A stretch of 64,000 nucleotides of DNA from Nocardioides mangrovi (GCF_020073815.1 NZ_JAIQZJ010000004.1:1-64000); one strand, 5' to 3'; counted from the stretch's first letter, positions 1-9,290 are shown. Notes: generated from the sequence alone by a model not told the origin. A program made the numbers and translations.

Positions 1-2
1 CC

Positions 3-1100
3 CCCCCCCGCCTCGCCGGCCTCACGATCCCCGGACTGGTCAACGACCACAGCCACGCCTTCCACCGGGCGCTGCGGGGGCGGACCCAGCGGGAGAGGGG
101 GACGTTCTGGACGTGGCGCGAGCAGATGTACGCCGTGGCCGAGCGGCTCACGCCGGAGAGCTACGCCGACCTCGCCCGGGCGACCTTCCGCGAGATGCTG
201 GCCGCCGGCTACACCCGCGTCACGGAGTTCCACTACCTCCATGAGCCGGAACCCGCCATGGGCGAAGCCCTGCGCGCGGCAGCGGCCGAGGCCGGCATCC
301 GGCTCACGCTGCTCGACACCTGCTACGTCAGCAGCGGCTTCGGTGCCCCACCCCAGGGCGTCCAGCTCCGCTACAGCGACGGCACCGCCGAGCGCTGGGC
401 CGAGCGGGTCGGCGCCGGCCCTGCCGCGATCCACTCCGTCCGCGCGGTGCCGCGGGACCAGCTCCACGTCTTCCGCGGCCGCAGCCCGCTGCACGTCCAC
501 CTCTCCGAGCAGGTCGCGGAGAACGACGCCTGTCTCGCGGCGTACGGCGTCACCCCGACCCGCCTGCTCCACGAGGAGGGGCTGCTCGGCCCCGGCACCA
601 CGGTCGTGCACGCCACGCACCTCACCGACGACGACATCGCGCTGCTGGGCGAGACCCGCACCAACGTCTGCATCACCCCGACCACCGAGCGCGACCTCGC
701 CGACGGCATCGGTCCGGCAAGGGCGCTCGCCGACGCGGGCTGCCGGCTCACGGTCGGCAGCGACAGCCACGCGGTGGTCGACCCGTTCGAGGAGCTGCGG
801 GGGCTGGAGATGGACGAGCGCCTCGCGACCCAGCAGCGCGGTCACTGGAGCGCCGCCGAGCTGCTCGCGATCGGCACCCGCGGTGCGCGGATCGCGGTCG
901 GCGAGCCCGCCGACCTGGTCACCCTCGACACCGCGAGCCCCCGGACCGCGGGCACGGGGGCCGACGAGCACACCGCCGTCTACGCCGCGACCGCGGCCGA
1001 CGTCACCCACGTCGTGGTCGGCGGCGAGCGGGTCTACGCGAGCGGCGACGACGAGCGGATCGGGCACGAGCTCGACGAGGCCATCGGGAGGATCCTGTGA
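3..1100 (+). CDS. hutF: Formimidoylglutamate deiminase HutF (5' end outside window)
   Basis: Amidohydrolase of histidine degradation that converts N-formimidoyl-L-glutamate to N-formyl-L-glutamate and ammonia in the cytoplasm. The frame is open from base 3, so the start lies upstream; 365 residues are visible and roughly the first 80-90 of the usual ~450 are missing. Seen: the metal-binding [11 protein letters not shown] stretch at visible residues 16-26, then [11 protein letters not shown], which is typical of HutF, later HVHLSEQ and HATHL histidines, and [10 protein letters not shown] with the catalytic Asp. The gene overlaps hutI by 4 nt (GTGA), so the two are translationally coupled. HutF implies the route through formylglutamate (HutF/HutG). 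An in-frame ATG at 126 is internal, because the conserved metal site lies before it. Confidence 0.93.
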   Translation, partial: PPRLAGLTIPGLVNDHSHAFHRALRGRTQRERGTFWTWREQMYAVAERLTPESYADLARATFREMLAAGYTRVTEFHYLHEPEPAMGEALRAAAAEAGIRLTLLDTCYVSSGFGAPPQGVQLRYSDGTAERWAERVGAGPAAIHSVRAVPRDQLHVFRGRSPLHVHLSEQVAENDACLAAYGVTPTRLLHEEGLLGPGTTVVHATHLTDDDIALLGETRTNVCITPTTERDLADGIGPARALADAGCRLTVGSDSHAVVDPFEELRGLEMDERLATQQRGHWSAAELLAIGTRGARIAVGEPADLVTLDTASPRTAGTGADEHTAVYAATAADVTHVVVGGERVYASGDDERIGHELDEAIGRIL

Positions 1101-2245
1101 CGTCCACGCTGATCACCAACATCGGCGAGCTCGCCACGATGGACCCCGAGGGGCCGGACCTCATCGAGCAGGCCGCGCTCGTCGTCGACGGCGCGACGGT
1201 CGCCTGGGTCGGCCTCGCCGCCGACGCCCCGGCCGCCGACCAGCAGGTCGACGCCGGCGGCCGAGCGGTGATCCCCGGCTTCGTCGACTCCCACTCCCAC
1301 CTGGTCTTCGCGGGCGACCGCGCGCAGGAGTTCGCGGCCCGGATGACCGGGACGCCGTACGCCGCGGGCGGCATCCGCACCACCGTCGCCGCGACCCGTG
1401 CCGCGACCGACGAGCAGCTGACCAGCCACGTCGCCCGCCTGGTCGGCGAGATGCGCCGGCAGGGCACCACGACCGTGGAGATCAAGAGCGGCTACGGGCT
1501 GACCGTCCGCGACGAGGCGCGCAGCCTCGCGGTCGCCCGGCAGTTCACCGAGGAGACGACGTACCTCGGCGCCCACGTCGTCCCCGACGGCACCACCCCC
1601 GAGGAGTACGTCGAGCTCGTCACCGGCCCGATGCTCGACGCCGCCCGGGACCACGCTCGCTGGATCGACGTCTTCTGCGAGCGCGGCGCCTTCGACGTCG
1701 ACCAGGCGCGCACGATCCTGCGCGCCGGCGAGGAGCGTGGCCTGCGTGGCCGCCTGCACGCCAACCAGCTCACGTACGGCGAGGGTGTGCGGCTCGCCGC
1801 CGAGCTCGGGCTGGCCGCCGTCGACCACTGCACCTTCCTCAGCGACGCGGACGTCGACGCGCTCCGCGACAGCGGCACCATCGCCACCCTGCTCCCCGGC
1901 GTCGAGTTCTCGACCAAGCAGCCCTACCCGGACGCCCGACGCCTCCTCGACGCCGGCGTCCGGGTCGCCCTCGCCAGCGACTGCAACCCGGGCTCCTGCT
2001 TCACCAGCTCGGTCCCGCTCTGCATCGCCCTCGCCGTCCGCGAGATGGGGATGACGCCGACCGAGGCGCTCCGCGCGGCGACGTACGTCGGCGCCCGGGC
2101 CCTCGACCGCGACGACGTCGGCGCGCTGGTGCCCGGCCGGCGGGCCGACCTGGTCGTCCTCGACGCCCCCTCGCACGTGCACCTGGCCTACCGGCCCGGG
2201 GTCCCGCTGGTGACCCAGACCTGGGTCGGCGGTCACCTCACCTAA
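1097..2245 (+). CDS. hutI: Imidazolonepropionase HutI
   Basis: Zn/Fe-dependent amidohydrolase that opens 4-imidazolone-5-propanoate to N-formimidoyl-L-glutamate, the substrate of the HutF encoded just upstream. It has 382 residues, close to the family length. Seen: [12 protein letters not shown] (HxH metal ligands) near residue 65, KSGYG near 134, YLGAHVVP near 156, [10 protein letters not shown] near 220, DHCTFLS near 241 and ASDCNPGSC near 293. The GTG start overlaps the hutF stop by 4 nt. It is the last hut gene visible; the following gene is unrelated. Identification is secure from the motifs and the neighbour. Confidence 0.95.
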   Translation: MTSTLITNIGELATMDPEGPDLIEQAALVVDGATVAWVGLAADAPAADQQVDAGGRAVIPGFVDSHSHLVFAGDRAQEFAARMTGTPYAAGGIRTTVAATRAATDEQLTSHVARLVGEMRRQGTTTVEIKSGYGLTVRDEARSLAVARQFTEETTYLGAHVVPDGTTPEEYVELVTGPMLDAARDHARWIDVFCERGAFDVDQARTILRAGEERGLRGRLHANQLTYGEGVRLAAELGLAAVDHCTFLSDADVDALRDSGTIATLLPGVEFSTKQPYPDARRLLDAGVRVALASDCNPGSCFTSSVPLCIALAVREMGMTPTEALRAATYVGARALDRDDVGALVPGRRADLVVLDAPSHVHLAYRPGVPLVTQTWVGGHLT

Positions 2246-2341
2246 GGCACCGGGCAGCCCTACTTAGGGCACCTCCCCGATGTGCGGGCCTACCTCAGAC
2301 GGCGAATCTCTTCTCACCACCGAGGAGCTGAGGAGCCCACC

Positions 2342-2491
2342 ATGTACGAGAGCATGATCAACCGCGCAACGGTCCGGTCCGAGATGGACTACCGCCTCGA
2401 CCGGATCCGCACCGACCTGCACGACCGTCGCGCCCGCCGCGCGCTGACCCGGCGCCCCGTCACGGGCGAGTCCGTCCTCGGCGACCGCTGA
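2342..2491 (+). CDS. Small basic protein, 49 aa, unknown function
   Basis: The protein begins MYESMINRATVRSEMDYRLD and ends in an Arg-rich tail (HDRRARRALTRRPVTGES). A purine-rich GAGGAG lies about 7 nt before the ATG, a good ribosome-binding site. There is no signal peptide or membrane segment; the middle looks helical and charged. The 96-nt gap before it contains the inverted repeat CCCTACTTAGGG (2258-2269). It lies between hutI and the large regulator, in the same direction. I do not recognise a named family; small proteins of this style occur in actinobacteria. Confidence 0.6.
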   Translation: MYESMINRATVRSEMDYRLDRIRTDLHDRRARRALTRRPVTGESVLGDR

Positions 2492-2565
2492 CGCCCGCGA
2501 TGGGCACGCTGGCTCCGGATCTCCTGACGGATATTGCGGAGCACCCGACAACCGAACACGCGATC

Positions 2566-5514
2566 ATGGACCCCGTGGCAGCACACACCAACGGGACCCT
2601 GGTCGGCCGAGACGCCGAGCTGACGGAGCTGTGCTCCCTGCTCGGCGTCTCTGCGTGGCCGGACCCCGACGGGTCGGCCGATCCGCCCGGGCTGGTGCTC
2701 CTCTCCGGCGACGCGGGCGTGGGCAAGACCCGGCTCCTGGTCGAGCTCCGGGACCGGGCCGTCGTCCACGGCTGGCAGGTCTTCGCGGGCCACTGCCTCG
2801 ACTTCGGTGACAGCGCGCTGCCCTACCTGCCCTTCTCCGAGGTGCTCGGGCGCCTCGCGACGGCCCTGCCCGAGGTGGTGGACCGGGTCGCCACGCAGTT
2901 CCCCGCCCTGACCCGGCTCCAGCCGGGCCGCCGGATGATGGGCGCCCGCTCCGAGGAGACCGGCGCCCTCGACCGCGCCGACCTCTTCGAGGCCGTGCAC
3001 ACCCTCCTCGAGGCGGCCGCCGAGTCCGCTCCGCTCCTGCTCGTCATCGAGGACACCCACTGGGCCGACCAGTCGACCCGCGACATGCTCAGCTTCCTCT
3101 TCTCCCGGCCGTTCGACGCCCCGGTGGCCGTGGTCGCGTCGTACCGCTCCGACGACCTGCACCGCCGTCACCCCCTCCGCCGCCAGGTCGCCGAGTGGTC
3201 GCGCCTGCGCGGCGTCCAGCGGCTGGCGCTCTCCCGGCTGCCCGACGAGGCGGTCCGCGCGCTCATCGCCGAGCTGGTCCCCGGCGGGCTCGCCGAGTCT
3301 GAGCTGAGCGACATCGTCGAGCGTGCCGAGGGCAACGCGTTCTTCGTCGAGGAGCTGACCAGTGCGGCCGCCGAGCCCGGCCGGTGGGTGCCGGCCGACC
3401 TCGCCGACGTGCTCCTCGTGCGGCTCGACCGGCTCGACGACGCGGCGCGGCAGGTGGTCCGCACCGCCAGCGTCTCCGGGCGCCGGGTCTCCCACGAGAT
3501 GCTGGCCGCGACCTCCGGCCTCGACGGTGCCGAGCTCGACGAGGGACTGCGCAAGGCCGTCGAGATGAACGTCCTGCTCGCCCAGGAGGAGCGCTACTCC
3601 TTCCGCCACGCCCTCCTCGGTGAGGCCGTCTACGACGACCTGCTGCCCGGCGAGCGGGTCCGGCTCCACGCGCAGTACGTCGAGGCGCTCCGCAGCGGGG
3701 CCGCCCGGGGCACGGCCGCCGAGCTCGCCCGCCACGCCCGGCTCGCGACCGACCTCGACACCGCGCTGACCGCGAGCATCCAGGCCGGCCGCGAGGCGTG
3801 GGACGTCGGCGGCCCCGACGAGGCGGCCTTCCACTACCAGCAGGCGCTCGAGCTGCTCAGCGACCCGCGCCGCTGCGAGCGCTCCGAGGTCGACGTCTCC
3901 AAGCTCGCCTCGAGCGCGGCCGAGGCGCTCAGCGAGAGCGGCGACCCGCAGCGCGCGGTGGCGCTGCTGCAGGAGCAGCTCGACCGGCTGCCCGCCGACG
4001 CGCCCCCCGAGTGGCGCTCGCGGATGCTCACCGCCCGCGCCGGGATCATGATCGTCGTCGACACCGACGAGGACGTCGCCGAGCTCTCCGCCGAGGCGCT
4101 CGCGCTCGCCCCCGAGGGCGAGAACCACTGGCGCGCCCGCGCCCTCACGACCCACGCCCGGGTGCTCGTCGGGATGGGCAGGTACGACGAGGCACAGGTC
4201 GTCGGCATGGAGGCGCTGGCGCTCTCCGAGCGGCTCGACCTCCACCAGCTCGCGTCCGAGTCGATCACCACGCTCTCCTCCCTCAAGAAGGCCGGCCCCA
4301 AGGAGGGCCTGCGCGCCGCGCTCGTCGACGCGGTCGCCCGCGCCGAGCAGGCCGACGCCGTGCACGCCGAGCTGCGGGCGCGCTTCCTGCTCGGCCGCTC
4401 CTTCGAGGACTGGGCGGAGTTCGACGACTCCGAGCGGTGGTTCCGCAGCGCGATGGACCGCGCCGCGCGGACCGGCCTGACCTGGGCGCCGTACGGCCTC
4501 GAGTCGCGGGTCCAGCTCACCTGGATCCTGTGGGTGCAGGGTCGCTGGGACGAGGTCCTCGAGCTCACCGACCTCGGCTCGGAGCAGCCCCCGCCGATCC
4601 CGCGGGCGCTGCTCGACGCGCTGCGGATGAGCGTCGAGCAGGGCCGCGGCGCCGACGTCCGGATGGCCGCGCGCAAGCTGCGCCGCTTCTGGGCGCGCGA
4701 GGGCGCCGTCGCCATCCACTCGGCGGCGCTGGAGATGGTGCAGGCCGGCCGTGAGGGCGACGCCGCCGGAGCGATCGCCGTCTACGACGACGTCGTCGGC
4801 GTGCTGGGTCGCACCTGGCACGAGTGGTTCAGCGCCCGGATCCGCTTCGGCGCCGTCGCCGTCGGCGCGGTCGCCCACGCGCTCCCGACCATGTCGGCCG
4901 CCGAGCGCGCGGCGTACCTCGCCCACGTCGAGCGGATCAGCGACGACGGCAACATCGTCGTGCAGCGCTACTCCGACCCGTCCGGCCACTGGGGTCCCGA
5001 GGGCCGCGCGTGGAAGAAGCGCCTCGACGCCGAGACCCTGCGCGTGCGCTGGCTGGTCGGCGTCGACGCGCCGCCGCAGGACGTCCTGGTCGGCACCTGG
5101 GCCGAGACGGTGACCTACTTCGAGGACTTCGGCCACGTCGGCGAACTGGCCCGGGTGCGGACGACGTACGCCGGCATCCTGCGCGCGGTCGGCGACACCG
5201 CCGGCGTCCGTGAGCAGGGCGACCTCGCCCGCGCGACCGCCCACGAGCTCGGCGCGCTGCCGCTGCTCGACGAGCTCAAGGCGGTCGGGTCGACCCCGGT
5301 CCGGTCGGAGTCGGCCCCCGACTCACTCACCCCGCGCGAGACCGAGATCCTCACGCTGGTGGCCGAGGGACGGTCCAACGGCGAGATCGGCAAGCAGCTC
5401 TTCATCAGCGCCAAGACCGTGTCGGTGCACGTCTCCAACATCCTCGGCAAGCTCGACGCCGCCGGTCGCACCGAGGCCGCCGCGATCGCCCGCCGCCGGG
5501 GGCTGATCGGCTGA
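2566..5514 (+). CDS. Large ATP-binding LuxR-family transcriptional regulator (LAL/MalT-like)
   Basis: About 982 residues. An N-terminal LVGRDAELTEL start of the AAA/STAND ATPase is followed by Walker A GDAGVGKTRLL near residue 47 and Walker B LLLVIEDTHWAD near 168. A long helical TPR-like middle follows, and a C-terminal LuxR DNA-binding domain (LTPRETEILTLVAEGRSNGE onward, last ~62 residues). Such proteins bind ATP and an inducer and activate nearby operons. I chose ATG 2566 because the conserved domain begins soon after; an in-frame ATG at 2500 would add 22 residues, and neither has a clear Shine-Dalgarno. The target is unknown; the cassette starting at 5600 is a plausible one (inference). 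Confidence 0.85.
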   Translation: MDPVAAHTNGTLVGRDAELTELCSLLGVSAWPDPDGSADPPGLVLLSGDAGVGKTRLLVELRDRAVVHGWQVFAGHCLDFGDSALPYLPFSEVLGRLATALPEVVDRVATQFPALTRLQPGRRMMGARSEETGALDRADLFEAVHTLLEAAAESAPLLLVIEDTHWADQSTRDMLSFLFSRPFDAPVAVVASYRSDDLHRRHPLRRQVAEWSRLRGVQRLALSRLPDEAVRALIAELVPGGLAESELSDIVERAEGNAFFVEELTSAAAEPGRWVPADLADVLLVRLDRLDDAARQVVRTASVSGRRVSHEMLAATSGLDGAELDEGLRKAVEMNVLLAQEERYSFRHALLGEAVYDDLLPGERVRLHAQYVEALRSGAARGTAAELARHARLATDLDTALTASIQAGREAWDVGGPDEAAFHYQQALELLSDPRRCERSEVDVSKLASSAAEALSESGDPQRAVALLQEQLDRLPADAPPEWRSRMLTARAGIMIVVDTDEDVAELSAEALALAPEGENHWRARALTTHARVLVGMGRYDEAQVVGMEALALSERLDLHQLASESITTLSSLKKAGPKEGLRAALVDAVARAEQADAVHAELRARFLLGRSFEDWAEFDDSERWFRSAMDRAARTGLTWAPYGLESRVQLTWILWVQGRWDEVLELTDLGSEQPPPIPRALLDALRMSVEQGRGADVRMAARKLRRFWAREGAVAIHSAALEMVQAGREGDAAGAIAVYDDVVGVLGRTWHEWFSARIRFGAVAVGAVAHALPTMSAAERAAYLAHVERISDDGNIVVQRYSDPSGHWGPEGRAWKKRLDAETLRVRWLVGVDAPPQDVLVGTWAETVTYFEDFGHVGELARVRTTYAGILRAVGDTAGVREQGDLARATAHELGALPLLDELKAVGSTPVRSESAPDSLTPRETEILTLVAEGRSNGEIGKQLFISAKTVSVHVSNILGKLDAAGRTEAAAIARRRGLIG

Positions 5515-5559
5515 CCCGCACTGTGTACGCCGGGGCGCCATGGGTACATGATCGGCACA

Positions 5560-5571
5560 TCACGTACGTGA
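5560..5571. promoter_or_regulatory. Perfect 12-bp palindrome TCACGTACGTGA
   Basis: A fully self-complementary 12-mer that ends 28 bp before the ATG of the Asp/Gly-repeat gene, in the 85-bp gap after the LuxR regulator. Its position fits an operator or activator site for the cassette. No known regulator is assigned from the sequence. Confidence 0.4.
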
Positions 5572-5599
5572 CATCCCCACGCGACCTCAGGAGGACCCG

Positions 5600-5872
5600 A
5601 TGGTGCCCGAAGAGCCCCTCAGCGACGACGACATGACCACCACCCCGACCGGGGACGCGGGCGGCCTCGGCGGCGACGCCGACGGCACCGACGGTGACGG
5701 CACGGACGGCCACGACGGCGACGCGTCGGACGGCGACGGCACCGATGGTGACGGGACCGACGGCGACTCCTCGGACGGTGACGGCACCGACGGCGACGGC
5801 ACCGACGGGGACTCCTCGGACGGTGACGGCACCGACGGTGACGGCACCGACGGCGACGGCACCGACGCCTGA
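5600..5872 (+). CDS. Asp/Gly-repeat acidic peptide, candidate modified or Ca-binding peptide
   Basis: A 90-residue protein with a strong ribosome-binding site (AGGAGG, 5 nt before ATG). After MVPEEPLSDDDMTTTPTG, residues 26-89 are almost entirely DGDGT and DGDSS pentapeptides. From residue 44 they form a 15-residue super-repeat (DGDGT, DGDGT, DGDSS) present twice, with a third copy ending DGDGT. By my count 30 of 90 residues are Asp; there is no Lys, Arg, Cys or aromatic residue, and no signal peptide. The stop is followed immediately by the GTG start of the cupin oxygenase, so the two are translationally coupled. The shape, a short leader plus repetitive core beside an oxygenase, resembles a substrate peptide; alternatively the D-x-D-x-x-D spacing could bind calcium. 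Function is unknown. Confidence 0.75.
   Translation: MVPEEPLSDDDMTTTPTGDAGGLGGDADGTDGDGTDGHDGDASDGDGTDGDGTDGDSSDGDGTDGDGTDGDSSDGDGTDGDGTDGDGTDA
5729..5863 (+). repeat. Tandem 15-bp / 45-bp repeat inside the Asp/Gly-repeat gene
   Basis: Nine 15-bp units coding DGDGT or DGDSS, in the order GT-GT-SS three times except that the last unit is GT. Synonymous differences between units (ggt/ggc, acc/acg) show they are not very recent perfect duplications. Confidence 0.85.
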
Positions 5873-6985
5873 GTGTCTGCACTCGACCTGCTGAGCGGTG
5901 ACGCCCAGACCTTCCTGACCAAGGTCTGGGCGTCACAGGTCCACCTGCACCGCACCGAGCCGGCCGACCTCGTCGACCTGCTCTCGCTCGAGGCCGCCGA
6001 CGAGCTGCTGACCTCGACGGCGATCCGCACGCCCGCGATCCGGATCGCGAAGGACGGGTCGGTGCTGCCGCAGTCGGCGTACACCCGCTCCGCCACCATC
6101 GCCGGCCAGTCCCTCACCGGGCTGGTCGACGCCCGCAAGGCGCTCGATCTCTTCGCGGACGGCGCGACCATCGTCTTCCAGGGCCTGCGCCGCTACTGGG
6201 CGCCCCTCACCGAGCTCATCTCGGAGCTCGAGCTGGAGCTGGGCCACCCCTGCCAGGCCAACGCCTACCTCACGCCGCCCGGCGCGCAGGGCTTCGCGGT
6301 CCACTCCGACTCCCACGACGTCTTCGTCTTCCAGACCGCGGGCTCCAAGCTCTGGGAGGTCCACGGCGACGACGGTCCCGAGGAGGTCCTGCTCGAGCCC
6401 GGCCTGTCGATGTACCTCCCCACCGGCACTCCGCACGCCGCCCGCGCGCAGGAGACGGTGTCGCTGCACGTCACCATCGGCATCAACCAGCTCACCTGGC
6501 GCGGCCTCGTCGAGCGCACCGTCGCGCCGGCGCTCCGGGCCGTCACCGACGAGCACCTCCCGGCCGGCTACCTCGACGACCCCGCGCTGCTCGCCGACCA
6601 GCTGGCCGACCGGCTCGAGGCGCTCGCGGGCGCCGTCCGCCGCACCGACCCGACCGCCGCCGTCGAGCGGGAGGTACGCCGCTTCCTCACTTCCCGCCCG
6701 CCCCGCCTGGCCGGTGGGCTGCACGACGTCCTCGGCACGGTCGAGGCCGACACCCGGCTGCGCCGCCGCCCCGGCCACCCGTGCGTGCTGCTCGACCGCG
6801 GCGAGCAGGTCGAGGTGCTGCTCGGCGACCGCTCGATGACCGTTCCGGCGTGGACCCGCCCGGCGCTGGACGAGGTCCGGGTGCGCGCCGACCTCACCCC
6901 CGCCGACCTGCCCCTCGACCCGCAGAGCAACCTCGTGCTCTGTCGTCGTCTGGTGCGCGAAGGATTGCTGGCGATCGTCTCGTGA
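5873..6985 (+). CDS. JmjC-like cupin oxygenase (Cupin_4 / ribosomal-oxygenase type)
   Basis: 370 residues, about the size of bacterial YcfD/RoxA ribosomal oxygenases, which are Fe(II)/2-oxoglutarate protein hydroxylases. Iron ligands are visible: H144-S-D146 in VHSDSHDVFVFQ and H188 in GTPHAARAQ. The HDVFVFQ context and the following SKLWEVH are typical of Cupin_4. The C-terminal ~150 residues form a helical and winged-helix-like tail. The GTG start directly abuts the stop of the Asp/Gly-repeat gene, with no ribosome-binding site of its own, so its translation likely depends on that gene. A 4-nt overlap joins it to the next gene. Its substrate may be a ribosomal protein, as for YcfD, or the neighbouring peptide; context favours considering the latter (inference). 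Confidence 0.85.
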   Translation: MSALDLLSGDAQTFLTKVWASQVHLHRTEPADLVDLLSLEAADELLTSTAIRTPAIRIAKDGSVLPQSAYTRSATIAGQSLTGLVDARKALDLFADGATIVFQGLRRYWAPLTELISELELELGHPCQANAYLTPPGAQGFAVHSDSHDVFVFQTAGSKLWEVHGDDGPEEVLLEPGLSMYLPTGTPHAARAQETVSLHVTIGINQLTWRGLVERTVAPALRAVTDEHLPAGYLDDPALLADQLADRLEALAGAVRRTDPTAAVEREVRRFLTSRPPRLAGGLHDVLGTVEADTRLRRRPGHPCVLLDRGEQVEVLLGDRSMTVPAWTRPALDEVRVRADLTPADLPLDPQSNLVLCRRLVREGLLAIVS

Positions 6986-7893
6986 CCCCTCCGTCGACGG
7001 CCTTCCGTTGCGCGGCCGAGAGCCTGTTGCGCGACGAGCCCGTGGTCGGCAGCGCCACCCACGTCCGTACCTGGCTGCTCCTCGAGCACACCGGACCGTG
7101 GGGGAGCACCGCCCTCCTCGACGCCCGGCTGCCCGAGGGCCTCGGCGCCGAGCTGCGCCGGCGTGCGCGCGAGCACCGCGCCAAGATCCTGCTGGTCCGA
7201 CGCTTCGACGCCAAGCCCGACGGCCACGGCCTCCGCGTCTTCGCCGCCCACGCGCACCCGACCCGGCCGCGCCTCGAGTCCGGCACCGTCGCCGATGCGC
7301 GGGACGTGCTCGACCTCGACCTCGGCGCACTCCGCGCCGGGGGGAGCAGCGGGCTCGCGCCGTACGACGGCTCGCTCTTCTGCGTGTGCACCAACGGCCG
7401 CCACGATGCGTGCTGCGCCGAGCGCGGCCGGCCGGTCGCGAAGGCGCTCAGCCAGGCGCACCCCGACGAGACCTGGGAGATCTCGCACGTCGGCGGCGAC
7501 CGCTTCGCGGCCAACATGGTGGTGCTGCCGCACGGCCTCTACTACGGCCGGCTCGACCCGCAGTCCGCGATCTCCGTCGCCGGCTCGCACCTCGCCGGCG
7601 AGCTCGACCTCGACCACCTGCGCGGCCGGTCCTCCCACCCGATGCCGGTGCAGGCCGCCGAGCACCACCTGCGCCGCGAGCTCGGGGTGACCCGGATGGC
7701 CGATGTCGCGTTGGTCGATCGTTCGAGCAACGGCGACACCACCACCGCCACGTTCGACGTCGCCGGCGCGACGTACGCCGTCCGGGTGCACGCCATCCAC
7801 GACCCCGCCGGCCCGGCGCTGCTCACCTGCAAGGCGAGCCGGGAGAGCCCGGTTCCCCGATTCGAGCTGGTGTGGTTGCGTAGGTCCTCGTGA
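6982..7893 (+). CDS. Sucrase/ferredoxin-like protein (thioredoxin-fold Fe-S type)
   Basis: 303 residues, GTG start overlapping the cupin stop by 4 nt. The cysteine cluster C134-x-C136 and C144-C145 within CVCTNGRHDACC, followed by AERGRPVAKAL, is the signature of the sucrase/ferredoxin-like family, a thioredoxin-fold group thought to bind a [2Fe-2S] cluster. A later HVGGDRFAANMVVLPHG stretch supplies further conserved His. It probably carries electrons. Next to an iron oxygenase it could reduce or reactivate the enzyme (inference). It overlaps the next gene by 4 nt, so all four genes 5600-9290 read as one transcription unit. Confidence 0.8.
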   Translation: MTPPSTAFRCAAESLLRDEPVVGSATHVRTWLLLEHTGPWGSTALLDARLPEGLGAELRRRAREHRAKILLVRRFDAKPDGHGLRVFAAHAHPTRPRLESGTVADARDVLDLDLGALRAGGSSGLAPYDGSLFCVCTNGRHDACCAERGRPVAKALSQAHPDETWEISHVGGDRFAANMVVLPHGLYYGRLDPQSAISVAGSHLAGELDLDHLRGRSSHPMPVQAAEHHLRRELGVTRMADVALVDRSSNGDTTTATFDVAGATYAVRVHAIHDPAGPALLTCKASRESPVPRFELVWLRRSS

Positions 7894-9290
7894 CCACCGC
7901 CACACCCGGCGCTGCCCCGCCCGACCTCGGCGCCCTCGCGGCCGCCCTGCCCGAGGGCGCGCTGGTCGCGGACGCGGACCGGATGGACAAGTACCGCTGG
8001 GACCGCGCCCACGACCCGGCCGCCGGGATGCCGCTCGCGGTGGTGCGAGCGACCTGCACCGAGGACGTGCAGGCCGCGGTGCGCTGGGCGGCGGCGTCCG
8101 GCGTCGGGGTGATCCCGCGCGGCGCCGGCACCGGACTCTCGGGCGGCGCCACCGCGCAGGCCGGCTGCCTCGTCGTCTCCACCGAGCGGATGACCGCGAT
8201 CGAGATCGACACCGCCACGCGGACCGCCACCGCCGAGCCGGGCGCCCTCAACATCGCGGTCAAGCGGGCCGCCGCCGAGCAGGGGCTCTGGTACCCGCCC
8301 GACCCCTCGTCGTACGAGATCTGCTCGATCGGCGGCAACGTCGCCACCAACGCCGGCGGCCTGTGCTGCGTCAAGTACGGCGTCACCACCGACTACGTCC
8401 TCGGTCTCACCGTCGTGCTCGCCGACGGGACGGCGGTCGAGCTCGGCGGGCCGCGTCTCAAGGACGCGGCCGGGCTGTCGCTGACCAAGCTCTTCGTCGG
8501 CAGCGAGGGGACGCTCGGCATCGTCACCCGGGTGCTGTTGCGGCTCGTGCCGGCACAGCGCGCGCCCTCGACGCTGGTCGCGACGTTCGGCTCGCTCGAC
8601 GACGCCATCGACACCGTCGTCGAGGTCAGCCGGCGGCTGCGGCCCTCGATGCTCGAGCTGATGGACCGCGCCTCGATCAACGCCACGGAGGACGCCCTCC
8701 GCATGGGGCTCGACCGCGACGCCGAGGCCCTGCTGCTCATGCAGAGCGACGAGCCCGCGCCCCGCGGAGCGGCGGAGATCGCCGAGATGGCCGCGGTGTG
8801 CGAGGCCCACCGCGCCCGCGAGGTGGTGACCACCGACGACCCCGAGGAGGCGGCTGCGTTCGTCGCGGCCCGCCGCATGGTGATCACCGCGATCGAGCCG
8901 CTCGGCTCGCTGCTGCTCGAGGACGTCGGCGTCCCGCTGCCGCGCCTGGGCGAGCTGGTGCGCGGCATCGAGAAGATCGCCGCCGCCCGCGACGTGCTGA
9001 TCGCCGTCGTCGCGCACGCCGGCGACGGCAACACCCACCCGCTCGTCGTCTACGACGCCGCGGACGTCGACCAGACCGCCCGCGCGAGCGCGGCGTACGC
9101 CGACATCATGGCGCTCGGAATCTCGCTCGGCGGCACCATCACCGGCGAGCACGGCGTCGGCCGGCTCAAGCGCCCGTGGCTCGGCGACCAGCTCGGCCCC
9201 GACGCGCTGGCCCTCAACCGCCGGATCAAGGACGCCCTGGACCCCCAGGGCATCCTCAACCCCGGCGCGGTCTTCGACCCCGCGGACTAG
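7890..9290 (+). CDS. FAD-linked oxidase of the GlcD / D-lactate dehydrogenase type
   Basis: 466 residues. An N-terminal PCMH-type FAD-binding domain carries GVIPRGAGTGLSGGA near residue 72, and SIGGNVATNAGGLCCVKYG near 148. The C-terminal FAD-oxidase domain carries HAGDGNTHP near 373 and TGEHGVGRLKRPWL near 418. It oxidises a 2-hydroxy acid such as glycolate or D-lactate to the 2-oxo acid; the exact substrate cannot be read. The GTG start overlaps the previous stop by 4 nt. Its stop shares the palindrome CTAG with the convergent SDR stop. Confidence 0.9.
   Translation: MTTATPGAAPPDLGALAAALPEGALVADADRMDKYRWDRAHDPAAGMPLAVVRATCTEDVQAAVRWAAASGVGVIPRGAGTGLSGGATAQAGCLVVSTERMTAIEIDTATRTATAEPGALNIAVKRAAAEQGLWYPPDPSSYEICSIGGNVATNAGGLCCVKYGVTTDYVLGLTVVLADGTAVELGGPRLKDAAGLSLTKLFVGSEGTLGIVTRVLLRLVPAQRAPSTLVATFGSLDDAIDTVVEVSRRLRPSMLELMDRASINATEDALRMGLDRDAEALLLMQSDEPAPRGAAEIAEMAAVCEAHRAREVVTTDDPEEAAAFVAARRMVITAIEPLGSLLLEDVGVPLPRLGELVRGIEKIAAARDVLIAVVAHAGDGNTHPLVVYDAADVDQTARASAAYADIMALGISLGGTITGEHGVGRLKRPWLGDQLGPDALALNRRIKDALDPQGILNPGAVFDPAD

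Noticed and set aside
2389-5244. Long open frame on the minus strand opposite the LuxR-type regulator
   Set aside because: Amino-acid composition (Gly/Arg/Ala/Asp runs) is that of an antisense shadow in GC-rich DNA; the plus strand carries clear ATPase and HTH motifs.
5675-5866. Short repeats considered as a CRISPR array or minisatellite
   Set aside because: There are no spacers; units are 15 bp, in frame, and encode a peptide with a good start and ribosome-binding site.
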